Source: a virus | IMG/VR virus record: IMGVR_UViG_3300008261_000093 | Location: 1-52,461 of that record | DNA length: 52,461 nucleotides | Direction: 5' to 3' (one strand) | In this document: piece by piece, positions 14,660-23,092 of the stretch | Numbering within the stretch: the stretch's first letter is position 1 | How the letters are laid out: every line of letters begins with the position of its first letter | Translations under genes and position numbers: made by a program | The notes under the pieces: model-generated | What the model saw: only the letters and a program-made list of their open reading frames with translations | What the model was told of the DNA's origin: nothing | Database searches by the model: none

Positions 14660-14868
14660 ACGAAGATCCATTTGCTAACATACCATCACACCCAGATCCG
14701 CAGTTAATTATCAGCAAACTTATTACAAAAAACAACAATATAGTCAATGACTTATACCTTGAGAGAGCGAAGCATCATCAGCTAAAAGACTACATAGACT
14801 CTAAGGGATTGTACGAAGACTTTATTGCATGGAAAGTAGGTAGACGAATGGAGGGTAAAAATGATTAG
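14656..14868 (+). CDS. Small protein of unknown function
   Basis: 70 residues, with a helical C-terminal part rich in Lys/Arg. The start overlaps the previous stop (ATGA), and the stop overlaps the next small ORF. No motif recognised. Confidence 0.6.
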   Translation: MNEDPFANIPSHPDPQLIISKLITKNNNIVNDLYLERAKHHQLKDYIDSKGLYEDFIAWKVGRRMEGKND

Positions 14869-14977
14869 TTTATTAACGGCATATGTATTAGCGGCAGGCG
14901 AAGCAAGTTGGTATTGGTGGGCATTTTGGGTAGTACTTGCATTCGTTGAGTTTATAAAATTTATAGAAAGAAACTAA
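14861..14977 (+). CDS. Very small membrane protein
   Basis: 38 residues from the ATG at 14861 with GGAGGG about 10 bases upstream. One hydrophobic, tryptophan-rich segment (SWYWWAFWVVLAFVEFIKF) would span the membrane. It overlaps the previous gene by 8 bases and abuts the next start at 14978. Function unknown. Confidence 0.5.
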   Translation: MISLLTAYVLAAGEASWYWWAFWVVLAFVEFIKFIERN

Positions 14978-15550
14978 ATGGAACTTACTGACGAACACAA
15001 AGAACTAATAGAAAAGCACAGAGATATAAATGTAGACCACGAATGGTGGGATTTTACCTACGAGATGTGGGCTGAGAAGCTAATCGAAAAAGGTATCGAA
15101 CCTGATAACTTTAGATTTACGGGCTTTTACTCACAAGGTGATGGCGCATCGTTTGAGGGCAAACTAAACCTTCTACAGTTTTTAAAATCACATAACCTTA
15201 CGATGGAGTACCCTGCGGCAACATTCTTTGCAGATGATTTGCTAACAGCAAGATTGTTTAGATGTGCAAGTCGTTACTCTCATGAAAACACAATAGATAT
15301 TAGTACATCTTTTAATGACTACAACGACTACGCCGAAGAGGATTTGCGACATGATGTTTATAACACCATGCGTGACGAACTCAACGACGAGACAAACGAA
15401 TTAGAGGAAACCCTAATTGACATCTGTCGTGGATATATGAGAGCCTTGTACTCCGATCTACGCAAAGAGTATGAGCATTTAACAAGTGATGAAGCAGTAT
15501 GGGAAACCATAGTAGCAAACGATTTACACAACGAAGAAGTAACTTACTAA
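14978..15550 (+). CDS. Conserved phage protein with SQGDGASF motif
   Basis: 190 residues. The segment RFTGFYSQGDGASFEGKLNL is a strong landmark of a phage-borne family seen in many tailed phages. The C-terminal half is helical and acidic. I know of no proven function. The start directly follows the previous stop. Confidence 0.75.
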   Translation: MELTDEHKELIEKHRDINVDHEWWDFTYEMWAEKLIEKGIEPDNFRFTGFYSQGDGASFEGKLNLLQFLKSHNLTMEYPAATFFADDLLTARLFRCASRYSHENTIDISTSFNDYNDYAEEDLRHDVYNTMRDELNDETNELEETLIDICRGYMRALYSDLRKEYEHLTSDEAVWETIVANDLHNEEVTY

Positions 15551-15567
15551 CTAAAAGGAGAAGTAAC

Positions 15568-16218
15568 ATGGCATTTGTAGGCATATCAAAAGACTTTATG
15601 GAGCGGGTCAAAACTAAGATTAACAGCATGCACTTTGCAGAAACCAAGAGCCTAGGGGAGATTCCGACTATATCAATTACTGATCGTGAACCTTGGGTAC
15701 TTAAATCATTATGGGGTGATCATACACATCTAGTAGATCAGATGCCTGAGAAATGGATGAACAAACTTGAAGAAGTTAGGCTAAGAGTTGAGATCAACAA
15801 TCCTGATCTTGTTGACAAAGCAGATAGGAATTTTAGTTTTAAAGTTAAACCCCCTTCAAAAATTGTCGCTCCTCCTAATTTCGATTGGTATCAAGAAAGT
15901 TCTGTTCCAGCAGACTGCCCTCAGATTGCGCCCATCGTAGAGTATGCGATTAAGTTCAAAGAAATCCAAGTGCGTTGGTCTAATGTTCTACGTGAAGTCA
16001 CTGAGTTCTTGCATGCATGTAAGTCAGCTAACGAAGCAGTCAAGCTATGGCCTGACATCAAGATGTACTTTGACCAGCATGACATTGATCGTCTTGAAAT
16101 AAAGGTCGCACGTAGTGGAACTGCCGAATCTGAAGCGGCTAAGAAGCTGGCCACATTAGATACAACTAGCTTAACAAGTGCGGCGGTAATCGCCCGGATG
16201 TCGGGAGCTACAGTCTAA
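15568..16218 (+). CDS. Phage protein, possibly Nmad5-like
   Basis: 216 residues from the ATG at 15568, which has AAAGGAG about 7 bases upstream; an upstream in-frame ATG at 15499 lies inside the previous gene. The C-terminal half (FLHACKSANEAVKLWPDI, then a helical tail ending VIARMSGATV) recalls proteins annotated as putative nucleotide-modification (Nmad5) proteins. The resemblance is weak and I would not rely on it. No catalytic residues can be named. Confidence 0.6.
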   Translation: MAFVGISKDFMERVKTKINSMHFAETKSLGEIPTISITDREPWVLKSLWGDHTHLVDQMPEKWMNKLEEVRLRVEINNPDLVDKADRNFSFKVKPPSKIVAPPNFDWYQESSVPADCPQIAPIVEYAIKFKEIQVRWSNVLREVTEFLHACKSANEAVKLWPDIKMYFDQHDIDRLEIKVARSGTAESEAAKKLATLDTTSLTSAAVIARMSGATV

Positions 16219-16383
16219 ATGCAATACAAGTATTTAATTCATGACGAAGAAGGAGAACATATGCGTTGGGTATGTACTAAAGCTGAGGCAGAAGAAATCG
16301 TATCTGTACGGGAGGGGTGGGGGTTTACCTATCATCAACCTCCGTCAGCCAAAAAACCTACGTTTGAGGAGGCACCATTTTGA
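16219..16383 (+). CDS. Small protein of unknown function
   Basis: 54 residues. The ATG at 16219 directly follows the previous stop. It contains a short beta-type start (MQYKYLIHDEEGEHMRWV) and an acidic helix. The stop overlaps the next TTG start. Similar short proteins that start with a beta hairpin are common in phage early regions; function unknown. Confidence 0.55.
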   Translation: MQYKYLIHDEEGEHMRWVCTKAEAEEIVSVREGWGFTYHQPPSAKKPTFEEAPF

Positions 16384-16589
16384 AAGACGACACAAAAACC
16401 CGCTTAACTCGCATAGAGTCTAGGCTTGTTCAAATCATGCTACACCTTGGCATGGATCCTTATAGAAAGATGTACGAAGCAGATGCTAACCAACCACATA
16501 ATCCAGACCCAACAAGTTTTAGCTTTGATTCACAAAGCGGAGGCAGTCAACAAGCGGTTAAAAGACGACCACCTCCAATCCTTGATTAG
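16380..16589 (+). CDS. Small protein, TTG start
   Basis: 69 residues starting at TTG 16380 (TTGA overlap with the previous stop), with GAGGAGG 8-10 bases upstream. The N-terminal helix TRLTRIESRLVQIMLHLGMDPY looks like a short coiled coil or dimer helix. The C-terminus is Pro/Ser/Gln-rich and probably disordered. Function unknown. Confidence 0.6.
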   Translation: MKDDTKTRLTRIESRLVQIMLHLGMDPYRKMYEADANQPHNPDPTSFSFDSQSGGSQQAVKRRPPPILD

Positions 16590-16728
16590 TTCATGTGTAT
16601 CTATTTTAGTCTTACACCTAAGAAATCCATCCCCAAGAGTTACGCTTCAACAGCTGCGGATTATAAATAGGTTGCGTGAACAAGTGGAAGCTGATAATAT
16701 ACACACCTCATTACAACAGGAGATATAA
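16483..16728 (+). CDS. Possible overlapping helical protein
   Basis: 81 residues from the ATG at 16483, in a different frame from, and overlapping, the 16380-16589 gene for about 107 bases; it is the only open frame from 16590 to 16728. It is helical with a hydrophobic stretch LISSCVSILVLHL. The ribosome site is poor, so the true start is uncertain. Real expression is plausible but unproven. Confidence 0.4.
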   Translation: MLTNHIIQTQQVLALIHKAEAVNKRLKDDHLQSLISSCVSILVLHLRNPSPRVTLQQLRIINRLREQVEADNIHTSLQQEI

Positions 16729-16730
16729 CA

Positions 16731-16967
16731 ATGAGTACATGGGAAGCAACAAATAAACTAGAAACACTAGTTTATAAAGTATCAAATGCCGCAGATGTAT
16801 TAGAGATAATTGCGGTTGAAGCGGAAGACCCTATATCAGGGGCTCTTTGGTGTGTACGAGACACTTTAAAATCTTTGGCCACGGAGTATGAACGTGAAGT
16901 AGAAGAACTTTATCGACTATCTTCACAAGAAAAAAAAGCTGAGAAACCAAAGAAGGAAAAGAAATGA
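16731..16967 (+). CDS. Small phage protein, acidic helical
   Basis: 78 residues with AGGAGAT about 6 bases before the ATG. Two helices with acidic faces (LETLVYKVSNAADVLEIIAV and a later ATEYEREVEELYRL) end in a lysine-rich tail. It resembles small phage proteins next to polymerase genes, but I know of no function. The end overlaps the next start (ATGA). Confidence 0.65.
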   Translation: MSTWEATNKLETLVYKVSNAADVLEIIAVEAEDPISGALWCVRDTLKSLATEYEREVEELYRLSSQEKKAEKPKKEKK

Positions 16968-17149
16968 TTACAGTAAAAAAGTGTGTAGAACATAAAGATG
17001 GTTCAGCCACGGCTACATTTCATTTTGACAAAGAAGACCATGCAGTAATCTTGCGCCATGGTTTAGTAGCCTTACTTACACTTGGGGTTAAGATGTACAA
17101 ACCCAAACTAAACAAAAAAGCAGTTAAAATAACCAAAAGAGCAAAGTGA
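16964..17149 (+). CDS. Small phage protein, KKCVEHKDGSATATF type
   Basis: 61 residues. KKCVEHKDGSATATFHFDKE followed by HAVILRHGLVALL recalls a small protein recurrent before phage DNA polymerases. A beta hairpin and one helix are likely. Function unknown. It is linked to both neighbours by 4-base overlaps. Confidence 0.65.
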   Translation: MITVKKCVEHKDGSATATFHFDKEDHAVILRHGLVALLTLGVKMYKPKLNKKAVKITKRAK

Positions 17150-17361
17150 ATTTTGTTAAATGGTCAGGAACAATCTTATGTTTGGTAGGCATTGGCTTTA
17201 CGAGCTTCAATATATACCCGATAAACATTTTCCTCAGTTTGATTGGTAGCGGATTATGGACATACGCTGGCTATAAACAGTCTGACTTTGCTTTATTTTT
17301 GGTAGAACTGGTTGCAGTTCTTTTTTATTTAGTAGGCGCAATTACTTGGGCATTGAAATGA
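17146..17361 (+). CDS. Small polytopic membrane protein
   Basis: 71 residues, starting at GTG 17146 (GTGA overlap). It has two or three hydrophobic segments: SGTILCLVGIGFTSFNIYPI, IFLSLIGSGLWTYAGY and FALFLVELVAVLFYLVGAI. Function unknown. Confidence 0.6.
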   Translation: MNFVKWSGTILCLVGIGFTSFNIYPINIFLSLIGSGLWTYAGYKQSDFALFLVELVAVLFYLVGAITWALK

Positions 17362-17552
17362 TTGATTACGCAGAATATGCATTAAAAATTAAAAAATTAG
17401 AAAAAGAAATTCATAACTTAGTTTTAAAACGAAAATATAAAGAAGCAGAATTATTGGCAACTGAGTTAGTAGTTGAAGCAAGGCAAATGCGAATATGGCT
17501 AATTCATACACAGGAGATTATTAATGAGTCGAATAGTAACGTTAGACTTTGA
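17358..17552 (+). CDS. Small helical protein before DNA polymerase
   Basis: 64 residues from the ATG at 17358 (ATGA overlap with the previous stop). Highly charged and coiled-coil-like (YALKIKKLEKEIHNLVLKRK). Its last 29 bases overlap the polymerase start at 17524, coupling their translation. Function unknown. Confidence 0.6.
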   Translation: MIDYAEYALKIKKLEKEIHNLVLKRKYKEAELLATELVVEARQMRIWLIHTQEIINESNSNVRL

Positions 17553-19374
17553 GACTTATTACGACAAAGAATATAGCCTTAAGAAATTAACCACCGAAGC
17601 TTATATAAGAGACGATCGGTTTGAGGTTATCGGTGTCGCAGTTAAAGTTGATGACTACCCCACGGATTGGTTTAGTGGGTCTATGGAAGAAACAAAAAAG
17701 TGGCTCAGTGCTTTAAACTGGAAAGACTACTATTTGCTATGCCATCACACGGCATTTGACGGGGCGATTCTTAACTGGCATTTTGGTATTAAACCAAAGT
17801 TCTATTTAGATACCTTGTCCATGTCAAGGCCGATTACTGGATTGTCAGTTGGTGGCTCCCTGGCAGCGCTAGCTAAGTTCTACAACATCGGGCAAAAAGG
17901 TACAGAAGTTATTGATGCACTTGGCAAGAGGCGCGCGGACTTCTCCGAGTTAGATCTTTTACAGTACGGTGTTTACTGCAAAAACGATACGGAACTTACA
18001 TACAAGCTATTTAACCTTCTCAAGGCTGACATCCCCCGCAAAGAGCTTTATGTTATTGATTTGATGCTTAGGATGTTTACTGACCCCGTATTGGAGCTTA
18101 GTACGGAAAGCCTAGAACTACATCTTGCTGCAGTGCAAAAGAAAAAAGACGTGCTTATGCAGAGAATCGACCAGTCAATTGGGCGAGACGCACTTATGTC
18201 AAATCCAAAGTTTGCAGAGGTGTTAAAGAAACTGGGTGTAGAGCCGCCCACAAAGGTTAGTTTACGCACAGGAAAGGAAGCATATGCGTTCGGTAAGACA
18301 GACACGGCGTTCAAAGCGCTTCTCGATCACGACGACGAAAGAGTTCAAGCTGTTGTGTCGGCACGGCTTGGAATCAAGAGTACTTTGGAAGAAACTAGAA
18401 CGGCTTCGTTTATCGGAATCTCGCAAAGGGGTGCGCTCCCAATCATGCTTAATTACTATGGGGCACACACTGGTCGTGCTTCAGGCGGAGACAAGATCAA
18501 TCTACAAAATCTACCACGGGGAGGTGAATTACGTAAAAGTATTAGAGCACCCAAGGGGCACTTACTTGTTGCATCAGATTCAGCGCAGATTGAGGCCAGG
18601 GTGGTTGCATGGTTGGCGGGCGAGACAGACCTTGTCCAAGACTTTAAACAGAACGTAGATATTTATTCTAAATTTGCATCGGAGGTATATGGTTACGCTA
18701 TTAAAAAGGAAACGCATCCAACAGAAAGATTCGTCGGTAAAACCTGCATTTTGGGTCTCGGCTATGGCATGGGTGCGGACAAATTTAAGGGCACTCTTAA
18801 AATAGGTATGGCTGGTATGTCTGTAGACATCCCGTTATCTGAGGCTCAGCGTGTGGTTAAGTTGTATCGGGGTATGTATCCGTACATCGAAAAGCTATGG
18901 AAGCAGGGGCAAGAAGCACTAGAAGCCATGATTGCAGGGCACGAGTATGACCTTGGAGTGGCTGTAAAACTTAAGTGTAAAGACAATAAAATATACCTAC
19001 CCAATGATATGTTTGTCAGCTACCCTAATCTGCGTAAGGCGGGTAATGAGTTCTTATATGATTCACGATACGGTCCAAATAAGATATATGGCGGTAAAGT
19101 TATAGAGAACGTAGTACAAGCACTAGCCCGTATTGTAGTGTTTGATCAGATGGCTAAGATTGACCAAGAGTTTAGGAAGTTAGATACCAAAGCCCGCCGT
19201 CATAAAGTTTGCTTAACTGTACATGACGAGATCGTGGCAGTTGTTCCTGAGGATTATGTAGAAGAAGCTCTACATTTTATGGGCGCAATGATGCTACAAA
19301 CTCCATCGTGGTGTTCTGATTTACCAGTATCTTTTGAGGCTGATTCAGGCGGAAGTTATGGGGATTGCAAATAA
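17524..19374 (+). CDS. DNA polymerase, family A, with proofreading exonuclease
   Basis: 616 residues. This is the replicative polymerase. The N-terminal 3'-5' exonuclease has DFET (D8, E10), HHTAFD (D79) and YCKNDTEL (D155). The polymerase has TGRAS (316-320), motif A LLVASDSAQIEARV (D352), motif B R402-x3-K406-x3-L410-x3-Y414-G, and motif C VHDE (H567-E569). No 5'-3' exonuclease is present, as in T7-type enzymes. The motif B residue equivalent to E. coli Phe762 is leucine (L410), a variant reported in environmental phage polymerases. AGGAG lies about 8 bases before the ATG. Confidence 0.95.
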   Translation: MSRIVTLDFETYYDKEYSLKKLTTEAYIRDDRFEVIGVAVKVDDYPTDWFSGSMEETKKWLSALNWKDYYLLCHHTAFDGAILNWHFGIKPKFYLDTLSMSRPITGLSVGGSLAALAKFYNIGQKGTEVIDALGKRRADFSELDLLQYGVYCKNDTELTYKLFNLLKADIPRKELYVIDLMLRMFTDPVLELSTESLELHLAAVQKKKDVLMQRIDQSIGRDALMSNPKFAEVLKKLGVEPPTKVSLRTGKEAYAFGKTDTAFKALLDHDDERVQAVVSARLGIKSTLEETRTASFIGISQRGALPIMLNYYGAHTGRASGGDKINLQNLPRGGELRKSIRAPKGHLLVASDSAQIEARVVAWLAGETDLVQDFKQNVDIYSKFASEVYGYAIKKETHPTERFVGKTCILGLGYGMGADKFKGTLKIGMAGMSVDIPLSEAQRVVKLYRGMYPYIEKLWKQGQEALEAMIAGHEYDLGVAVKLKCKDNKIYLPNDMFVSYPNLRKAGNEFLYDSRYGPNKIYGGKVIENVVQALARIVVFDQMAKIDQEFRKLDTKARRHKVCLTVHDEIVAVVPEDYVEEALHFMGAMMLQTPSWCSDLPVSFEADSGGSYGDCK

Positions 19375-19440
19375 TATAAATAGGAGTAATATAGACACAC
19401 CACAAAAAGGCAATTTGTGGCAATACTCATTGGAGAAAAT

Positions 19441-20094
19441 ATGGCACTTCCATCAGCTTGGACATTCTCAAGCTTAGAAAAGTTTGAGACTTGCCCCCGA
19501 CAGTTCTACCATGTCAGGGTTAAACGGGATATAAAAGAGCCCCCAACCGAAGCAACTAAATGGGGCGAGCGTGTACATCAGGCATTAGAACTTAGAGTCA
19601 CGCAAGGGTTTAAGTTACCCGAAGGCATGGAGCAGTGGGAAGGATTAGCTGCTAAGTTATCTGAAGTACCTGGAAAGAAGCTAGCTGAGCATAAGTTAGC
19701 CGTAAATGACAGTTTTGAAGCCTGCGAGTGGACTGAGGCATGGAGCCGTGGTATTGCAGACTTGATAATTGTTGCAGGTAAGAAAGCTATTAACTTGGAC
19801 TATAAAACAGGAAAGAGGAAACCAACGGAGCAGTTAGCGTTGTATGCGGGTTATACATTCGCCCATTTTCCTGAAGTAGAAGAAGTTGAGACTGGGTTTG
19901 TTTGGCTCAAAGATAAAAAGATTGACAAAGAAAAATTTACTAGAGAAGATATACCCAAGATATGGCAGGAGTTTTTACCAAGGGTGATAAAATTAGAGTC
20001 AGCTTACGAGCGGGATTCTTGGCCTTGCAAGCCGTCAGGTTTATGTAAAGGCTGGTGTCCAGTAAAAACTTGTGACTATTACAAGGACAAGTGA
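19441..20094 (+). CDS. Cas4/RecB-like PD-(D/E)xK exonuclease
   Basis: 217 residues from the ATG at 19441; TTGGAG is about 5 bases upstream, so this is preferred to a GTG at 19417. SSLEKFETCPRQFYHVRV (C18) begins the fold. The active site is RGIADLII (D107) and INLDYKTGKRKPTEQLALY (D120, K122, Q131, Y135). Three or four cysteines at the C-terminus (PCKPSGLCKGWCPVKTC) with C18 would bind a 4Fe-4S cluster, as in Cas4 and AddB-type nucleases. It probably processes DNA ends in replication or recombination. No cas genes are near. Confidence 0.9.
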   Translation: MALPSAWTFSSLEKFETCPRQFYHVRVKRDIKEPPTEATKWGERVHQALELRVTQGFKLPEGMEQWEGLAAKLSEVPGKKLAEHKLAVNDSFEACEWTEAWSRGIADLIIVAGKKAINLDYKTGKRKPTEQLALYAGYTFAHFPEVEEVETGFVWLKDKKIDKEKFTREDIPKIWQEFLPRVIKLESAYERDSWPCKPSGLCKGWCPVKTCDYYKDK

Positions 20095-20098
20095 TACT

Positions 20099-20434
20099 AT
20101 GGCACAAACCCCCGAAGGTAAAGTTAAAGACGCAATTAAGAAAGTCTTAGATACACACGGGTTTTGGCGGGCGGGCACTGCTCAACCTGCCACCGTAAAA
20201 GGATGGTATTACATGCCAGTATCAAACGGTATGGGTGTACATGGTATACCTGATTTTGTTTGTTGCTGGGATGGAAAGTTCTTTTGCATTGAAGCAAAAG
20301 CCTCAGGAGGCACTACAACGGCAAATCAAGAAGCAAGGCACAATGAAATACGTGCGGCTAAAGGATGGGTGTTAGTTGTTGATAATAAAGAAGTATTAGA
20401 GGAGTTTTTAAAAAATGCCCGACATAGTAGATAA
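20099..20434 (+). CDS. VRR-NUC domain nuclease
   Basis: 111 residues from the ATG at 20099. VHGIPDFVCCWDGKFFCIEA followed by KASGG gives the PD-(D/E)xK active site (D52, E65, K67), with the later Q77 of the ANQEARHNEI helix. This minimal fold is the VRR-NUC family, found alone in phages and fused in FAN1 nucleases that cut branched DNA. It probably acts on replication or recombination intermediates. It lies within the replication block. Confidence 0.9.
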   Translation: MAQTPEGKVKDAIKKVLDTHGFWRAGTAQPATVKGWYYMPVSNGMGVHGIPDFVCCWDGKFFCIEAKASGGTTTANQEARHNEIRAAKGWVLVVDNKEVLEEFLKNARHSR

Positions 20435-20612
20435 GGCGAATGATTTGGTGTCGCTCAGTGAAGAACTGGCTCTCAAAGAAATTCGTTCAATGAAACCCGA
20501 AGCCGTATTCACAGGTGAATGCCTGTTGTGCGGTGAAGATCTTGAGCCACCTAAAAGATGGTGCGATGCAGAACATCGTGACCGTTGGGAACTTGAAAGG
20601 AAGCGCAAATGA
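20415..20612 (+). CDS. Small zinc-finger protein
   Basis: 65 residues. The C-terminal half, CLLCGEDLEPPKRWCDAEHR, has C-x2-C and a C-x3-H pair typical of a treble-clef/DksA-like zinc site. The start overlaps the VRR-NUC gene by 20 bases and the stop overlaps the HNH start by ATGA. It could bind DNA or RNA polymerase; this is inference from the motif. Confidence 0.7.
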   Translation: MPDIVDKANDLVSLSEELALKEIRSMKPEAVFTGECLLCGEDLEPPKRWCDAEHRDRWELERKRK

Positions 20613-20872
20613 ATAAAGGCGGACCAGCAAAAGCAGCTTACGATAAAGCATACAATGCTAAGCCCGATCAATTAAAGAAAAGAGCCACTCGCAATGCTGC
20701 TCGTCGTGAATTAATGGCTGACGGCAAAGTTAGTAAAGGTGATGGTAAAGATGTAGACCACAAAAAGCCACTCAAAAACGGAGGCACAAACGCTAAAGGT
20801 AACTTAAAAGTTACTAGCCAAACTGCTAACCGTGGATGGAGAAAAGGCAAAAGTGGCTACTCGGTTGATTAG
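20609..20872 (+). CDS. Small HNH-type endonuclease
   Basis: 87 residues. A basic N-terminal part (KKRATRNAARRELMADGKVS) is followed by GKDVDHKKPLKNGGTNAKGN and LKVTSQTANRG. The DH and the NL-x-V-x-S-x-x-N-R segments match short phage HNH proteins of the type that cut one strand of DNA. The first zinc-type cysteines are absent. The exact substrate is unknown. Confidence 0.78.
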   Translation: MNKGGPAKAAYDKAYNAKPDQLKKRATRNAARRELMADGKVSKGDGKDVDHKKPLKNGGTNAKGNLKVTSQTANRGWRKGKSGYSVD

Positions 20873-21104
20873 AAGAATCAACACTACATATCTCGCCCGT
20901 ATATTGGGTGTTGATTGTGTAGAAGAAACGTATTACCTAGGAGAAGACGCAGTAAAGTATGTCTGCACCACAGAAGGTATTGAAGTATGTAGTATGAAGT
21001 TCAATGAAGATACACCATTAGAAGATCGCATAGCGGCAATGTTGGTGACTATAAGGATAGAACATGGCAACGATAGTGAAGGAAAAGGAGGCAGTACTCC
21101 TTAG
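20853..21104 (+). CDS. Small protein of unknown function
   Basis: 83 residues starting at GTG 20853 (an in-frame ATG at 20832 would add 7 residues and overlap the HNH gene more). It has mixed strand and helix; cysteines in VDCVEETYY, KYVCTTEGIEVC. No known family. The end overlaps the helicase start by 41 bases. Confidence 0.55.
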   Translation: MATRLIRRINTTYLARILGVDCVEETYYLGEDAVKYVCTTEGIEVCSMKFNEDTPLEDRIAAMLVTIRIEHGNDSEGKGGSTP

Positions 21105-22632
21105 GCTACGCAACCCCTCAAGGGTTACATCGGTCATTTCGACCGCTAAGAAAATACTGCATAAAGGTCAGGAACTTGTAGCAGTTCCACATAGACCTGA
21201 CGAGGCTCGCATACTTAAAATGCTGGGCTACGAAACACCCGACCCTATGAAGCTACATTACAAGTGGCCTCCTGCGGGTGGTAGACATAATCCTTTTGCA
21301 GCACAAATAGAGACAGCCAACTTCGTCACTATGCACAACAGATGTTTCATACTTAATAGTATGGGCACAGGTAAGACAGTTAGTTCTTTGTGGGCTTATG
21401 ACTATATGCGTAGTCGCAACCAAGTTAAAAAAGCATTAATTGTTTGTCCCTTAAGTACGATGGAGCGCACCTGGGCAGACGAAGTGTTTAAGACATTTCC
21501 CCATCTAGACGCTCAAGTATTGTATGGCAGTCGTGAACGCAGACGCAAACTTCTTAAAGAGGATGCCCATCTTTACATCATAAATACCGATGGCTTAAAG
21601 ACCATTGAGGAAGACCTTAAGAACCGCCCCGATATTGATTTATTAATTATTGACGAAGTTGCCATGTTTAGAAACGGTAGTACAAACCGTTGGAAGACCA
21701 TGAACACGATAGCCAATAAACAGTGCGCTCGACGTATATGGGCTTTAACAGGTATGCCAACCCCAAATGCCCCAACAGATTCATGGGCACAATGTAAGCT
21801 AGTTAACCCCAACAGCACAACCGTACCAAGTTACTTTACAAAGGCACGGGATGCCCTCATGCGTCAGATCAGCCCATTCAAGTGGGTGGCACGAGATAAC
21901 GCTAACGATATTGTCAAAGAATGGATGCAACCTGCCATTCGGTTTAGTCTTGATGACTGTACAGATTTACCTGAGCAAATTCATATGTCTAGGCAAGTCG
22001 AGATGTCTGACGAGCAGAAAAAAGCATACAAAGAAATGTTCGGTAAGTTAAAGACTGAGTTCGATGGCGGTGAAATCTTAGCCGTTAATGAAGCAGTTAA
22101 AGCTAACAAACTTGTACAGATTGCCTGTGGTGTGGCTTATACAAATGATGGATCGAGCATAGTGCTACCTTCTAATCAACGGCTTGAAGTTTTGCAAGAA
22201 GTCATTGAAGAATCAGAAGGCAAAGTCATTGTATTCGTTCCACTAACTGCCGTGCTTGAGCACGTGGCTGAATACTTAAGTCATCACTGGGAAGTAGCTA
22301 TTGTCCATGGAGAGACTTCTAAAAACGCTCGAGATGAGATATTTAGGGCATTTCAGCAGTCACCAAATCCACATGTGTTGGTAGCTAATCCTGGAACTAT
22401 GAGCCACGGGTTAACCCTAACGCAAGCTACAACAGTTGTATGGTACGCACCAGTCCATAGTAACGACACTTATGAGCAGGCATGTGCTCGAGTAAGAAGG
22501 CCGGGTCAAACCCGAACAACAGTAATTGTGCATGTTGCTGGGTCAGAGATTGAACGTAGGATTTACGAACGATTAAAGACCAAACAAAAAATGCAAGGTT
22601 TGCTCTTAGACATGATGAAAGAGGTAGGGTAA
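21064..22632 (+). CDS. SNF2/superfamily 2 DNA helicase
   Basis: 522 residues. Motif I SMGTGKT is at 99-105; motif II is DEVA (197-200); motif III is LTGMPTPN; motif VI is QACARVRRPGQ (R476 and the following residues). The spacing and the QxxxRxxRxGQ motif fit SNF2-like phage helicases/translocases. It probably remodels or unwinds DNA at phage replication forks or recombination intermediates. The start overlaps the preceding gene. Confidence 0.92.
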   Translation: MATIVKEKEAVLLRLRNPSRVTSVISTAKKILHKGQELVAVPHRPDEARILKMLGYETPDPMKLHYKWPPAGGRHNPFAAQIETANFVTMHNRCFILNSMGTGKTVSSLWAYDYMRSRNQVKKALIVCPLSTMERTWADEVFKTFPHLDAQVLYGSRERRRKLLKEDAHLYIINTDGLKTIEEDLKNRPDIDLLIIDEVAMFRNGSTNRWKTMNTIANKQCARRIWALTGMPTPNAPTDSWAQCKLVNPNSTTVPSYFTKARDALMRQISPFKWVARDNANDIVKEWMQPAIRFSLDDCTDLPEQIHMSRQVEMSDEQKKAYKEMFGKLKTEFDGGEILAVNEAVKANKLVQIACGVAYTNDGSSIVLPSNQRLEVLQEVIEESEGKVIVFVPLTAVLEHVAEYLSHHWEVAIVHGETSKNARDEIFRAFQQSPNPHVLVANPGTMSHGLTLTQATTVVWYAPVHSNDTYEQACARVRRPGQTRTTVIVHVAGSEIERRIYERLKTKQKMQGLLLDMMKEVG

Positions 22633-22687
22633 ATCCCTATATAACATACACACGTTTAGGAGTACAGTTGTAACTATAGGAGGTAGT

Positions 22688-23068
22688 ATGAAACTTAGTG
22701 ACTTAGTAGCAAAGTACATCGAACTTCGAGACAAGAAATATGAACTCAAGCACCAGTATGATTTTAAAGTATCGAAGATTGAAGAAGTACTAGATAAGAT
22801 AGAAGCAAAGCTCTTAGAGACATTTGACAGTGCTGGCATGGATTCTTGTAAAACAGAGTTCGGTACTGCATATGCTTCAACGAGAAGTACTGCTAGTGTG
22901 GCAGACCCCGAGACGTTTATGAATTACGTGGTCGAGAATCAAGAGTGGTCATTGCTTGAAAAGCGAGTTGCAAAACTTGCAGTAGAGCAATATAAAGCAG
23001 CAAATGGCGACATTCCTCCCGGTGTAAATTATCGTGAAGAACGTGTTGTCAATATTCGCAGATCGTAG
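22688..23068 (+). CDS. Conserved phage protein beside SSB-like gene
   Basis: 126 residues. A long N-terminal coiled coil (LVAKYIELRDKKYELKHQYD, IEEVLDKIEAKLLETFDSAG) is followed by a strongly conserved-looking segment, EFGTAYASTRSTASVADPE, and ends GVNYREERVVNIRRS. This pattern is common in podovirus- and siphovirus-like genomes and is usually left without function. GGAGG lies before the ATG. Its place between helicase and SSB genes suggests a recombination or replication accessory role. Confidence 0.75.
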   Translation: MKLSDLVAKYIELRDKKYELKHQYDFKVSKIEEVLDKIEAKLLETFDSAGMDSCKTEFGTAYASTRSTASVADPETFMNYVVENQEWSLLEKRVAKLAVEQYKAANGDIPPGVNYREERVVNIRRS

Positions 23069-23092
23069 TAACCTAGTAACCCAACAGGAGAA

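Noticed and set aside
19441-20094. A CRISPR-Cas system based on the Cas4-like nuclease
   Set aside because: No other cas genes or repeats are near, and the replication neighbourhood explains the nuclease better.
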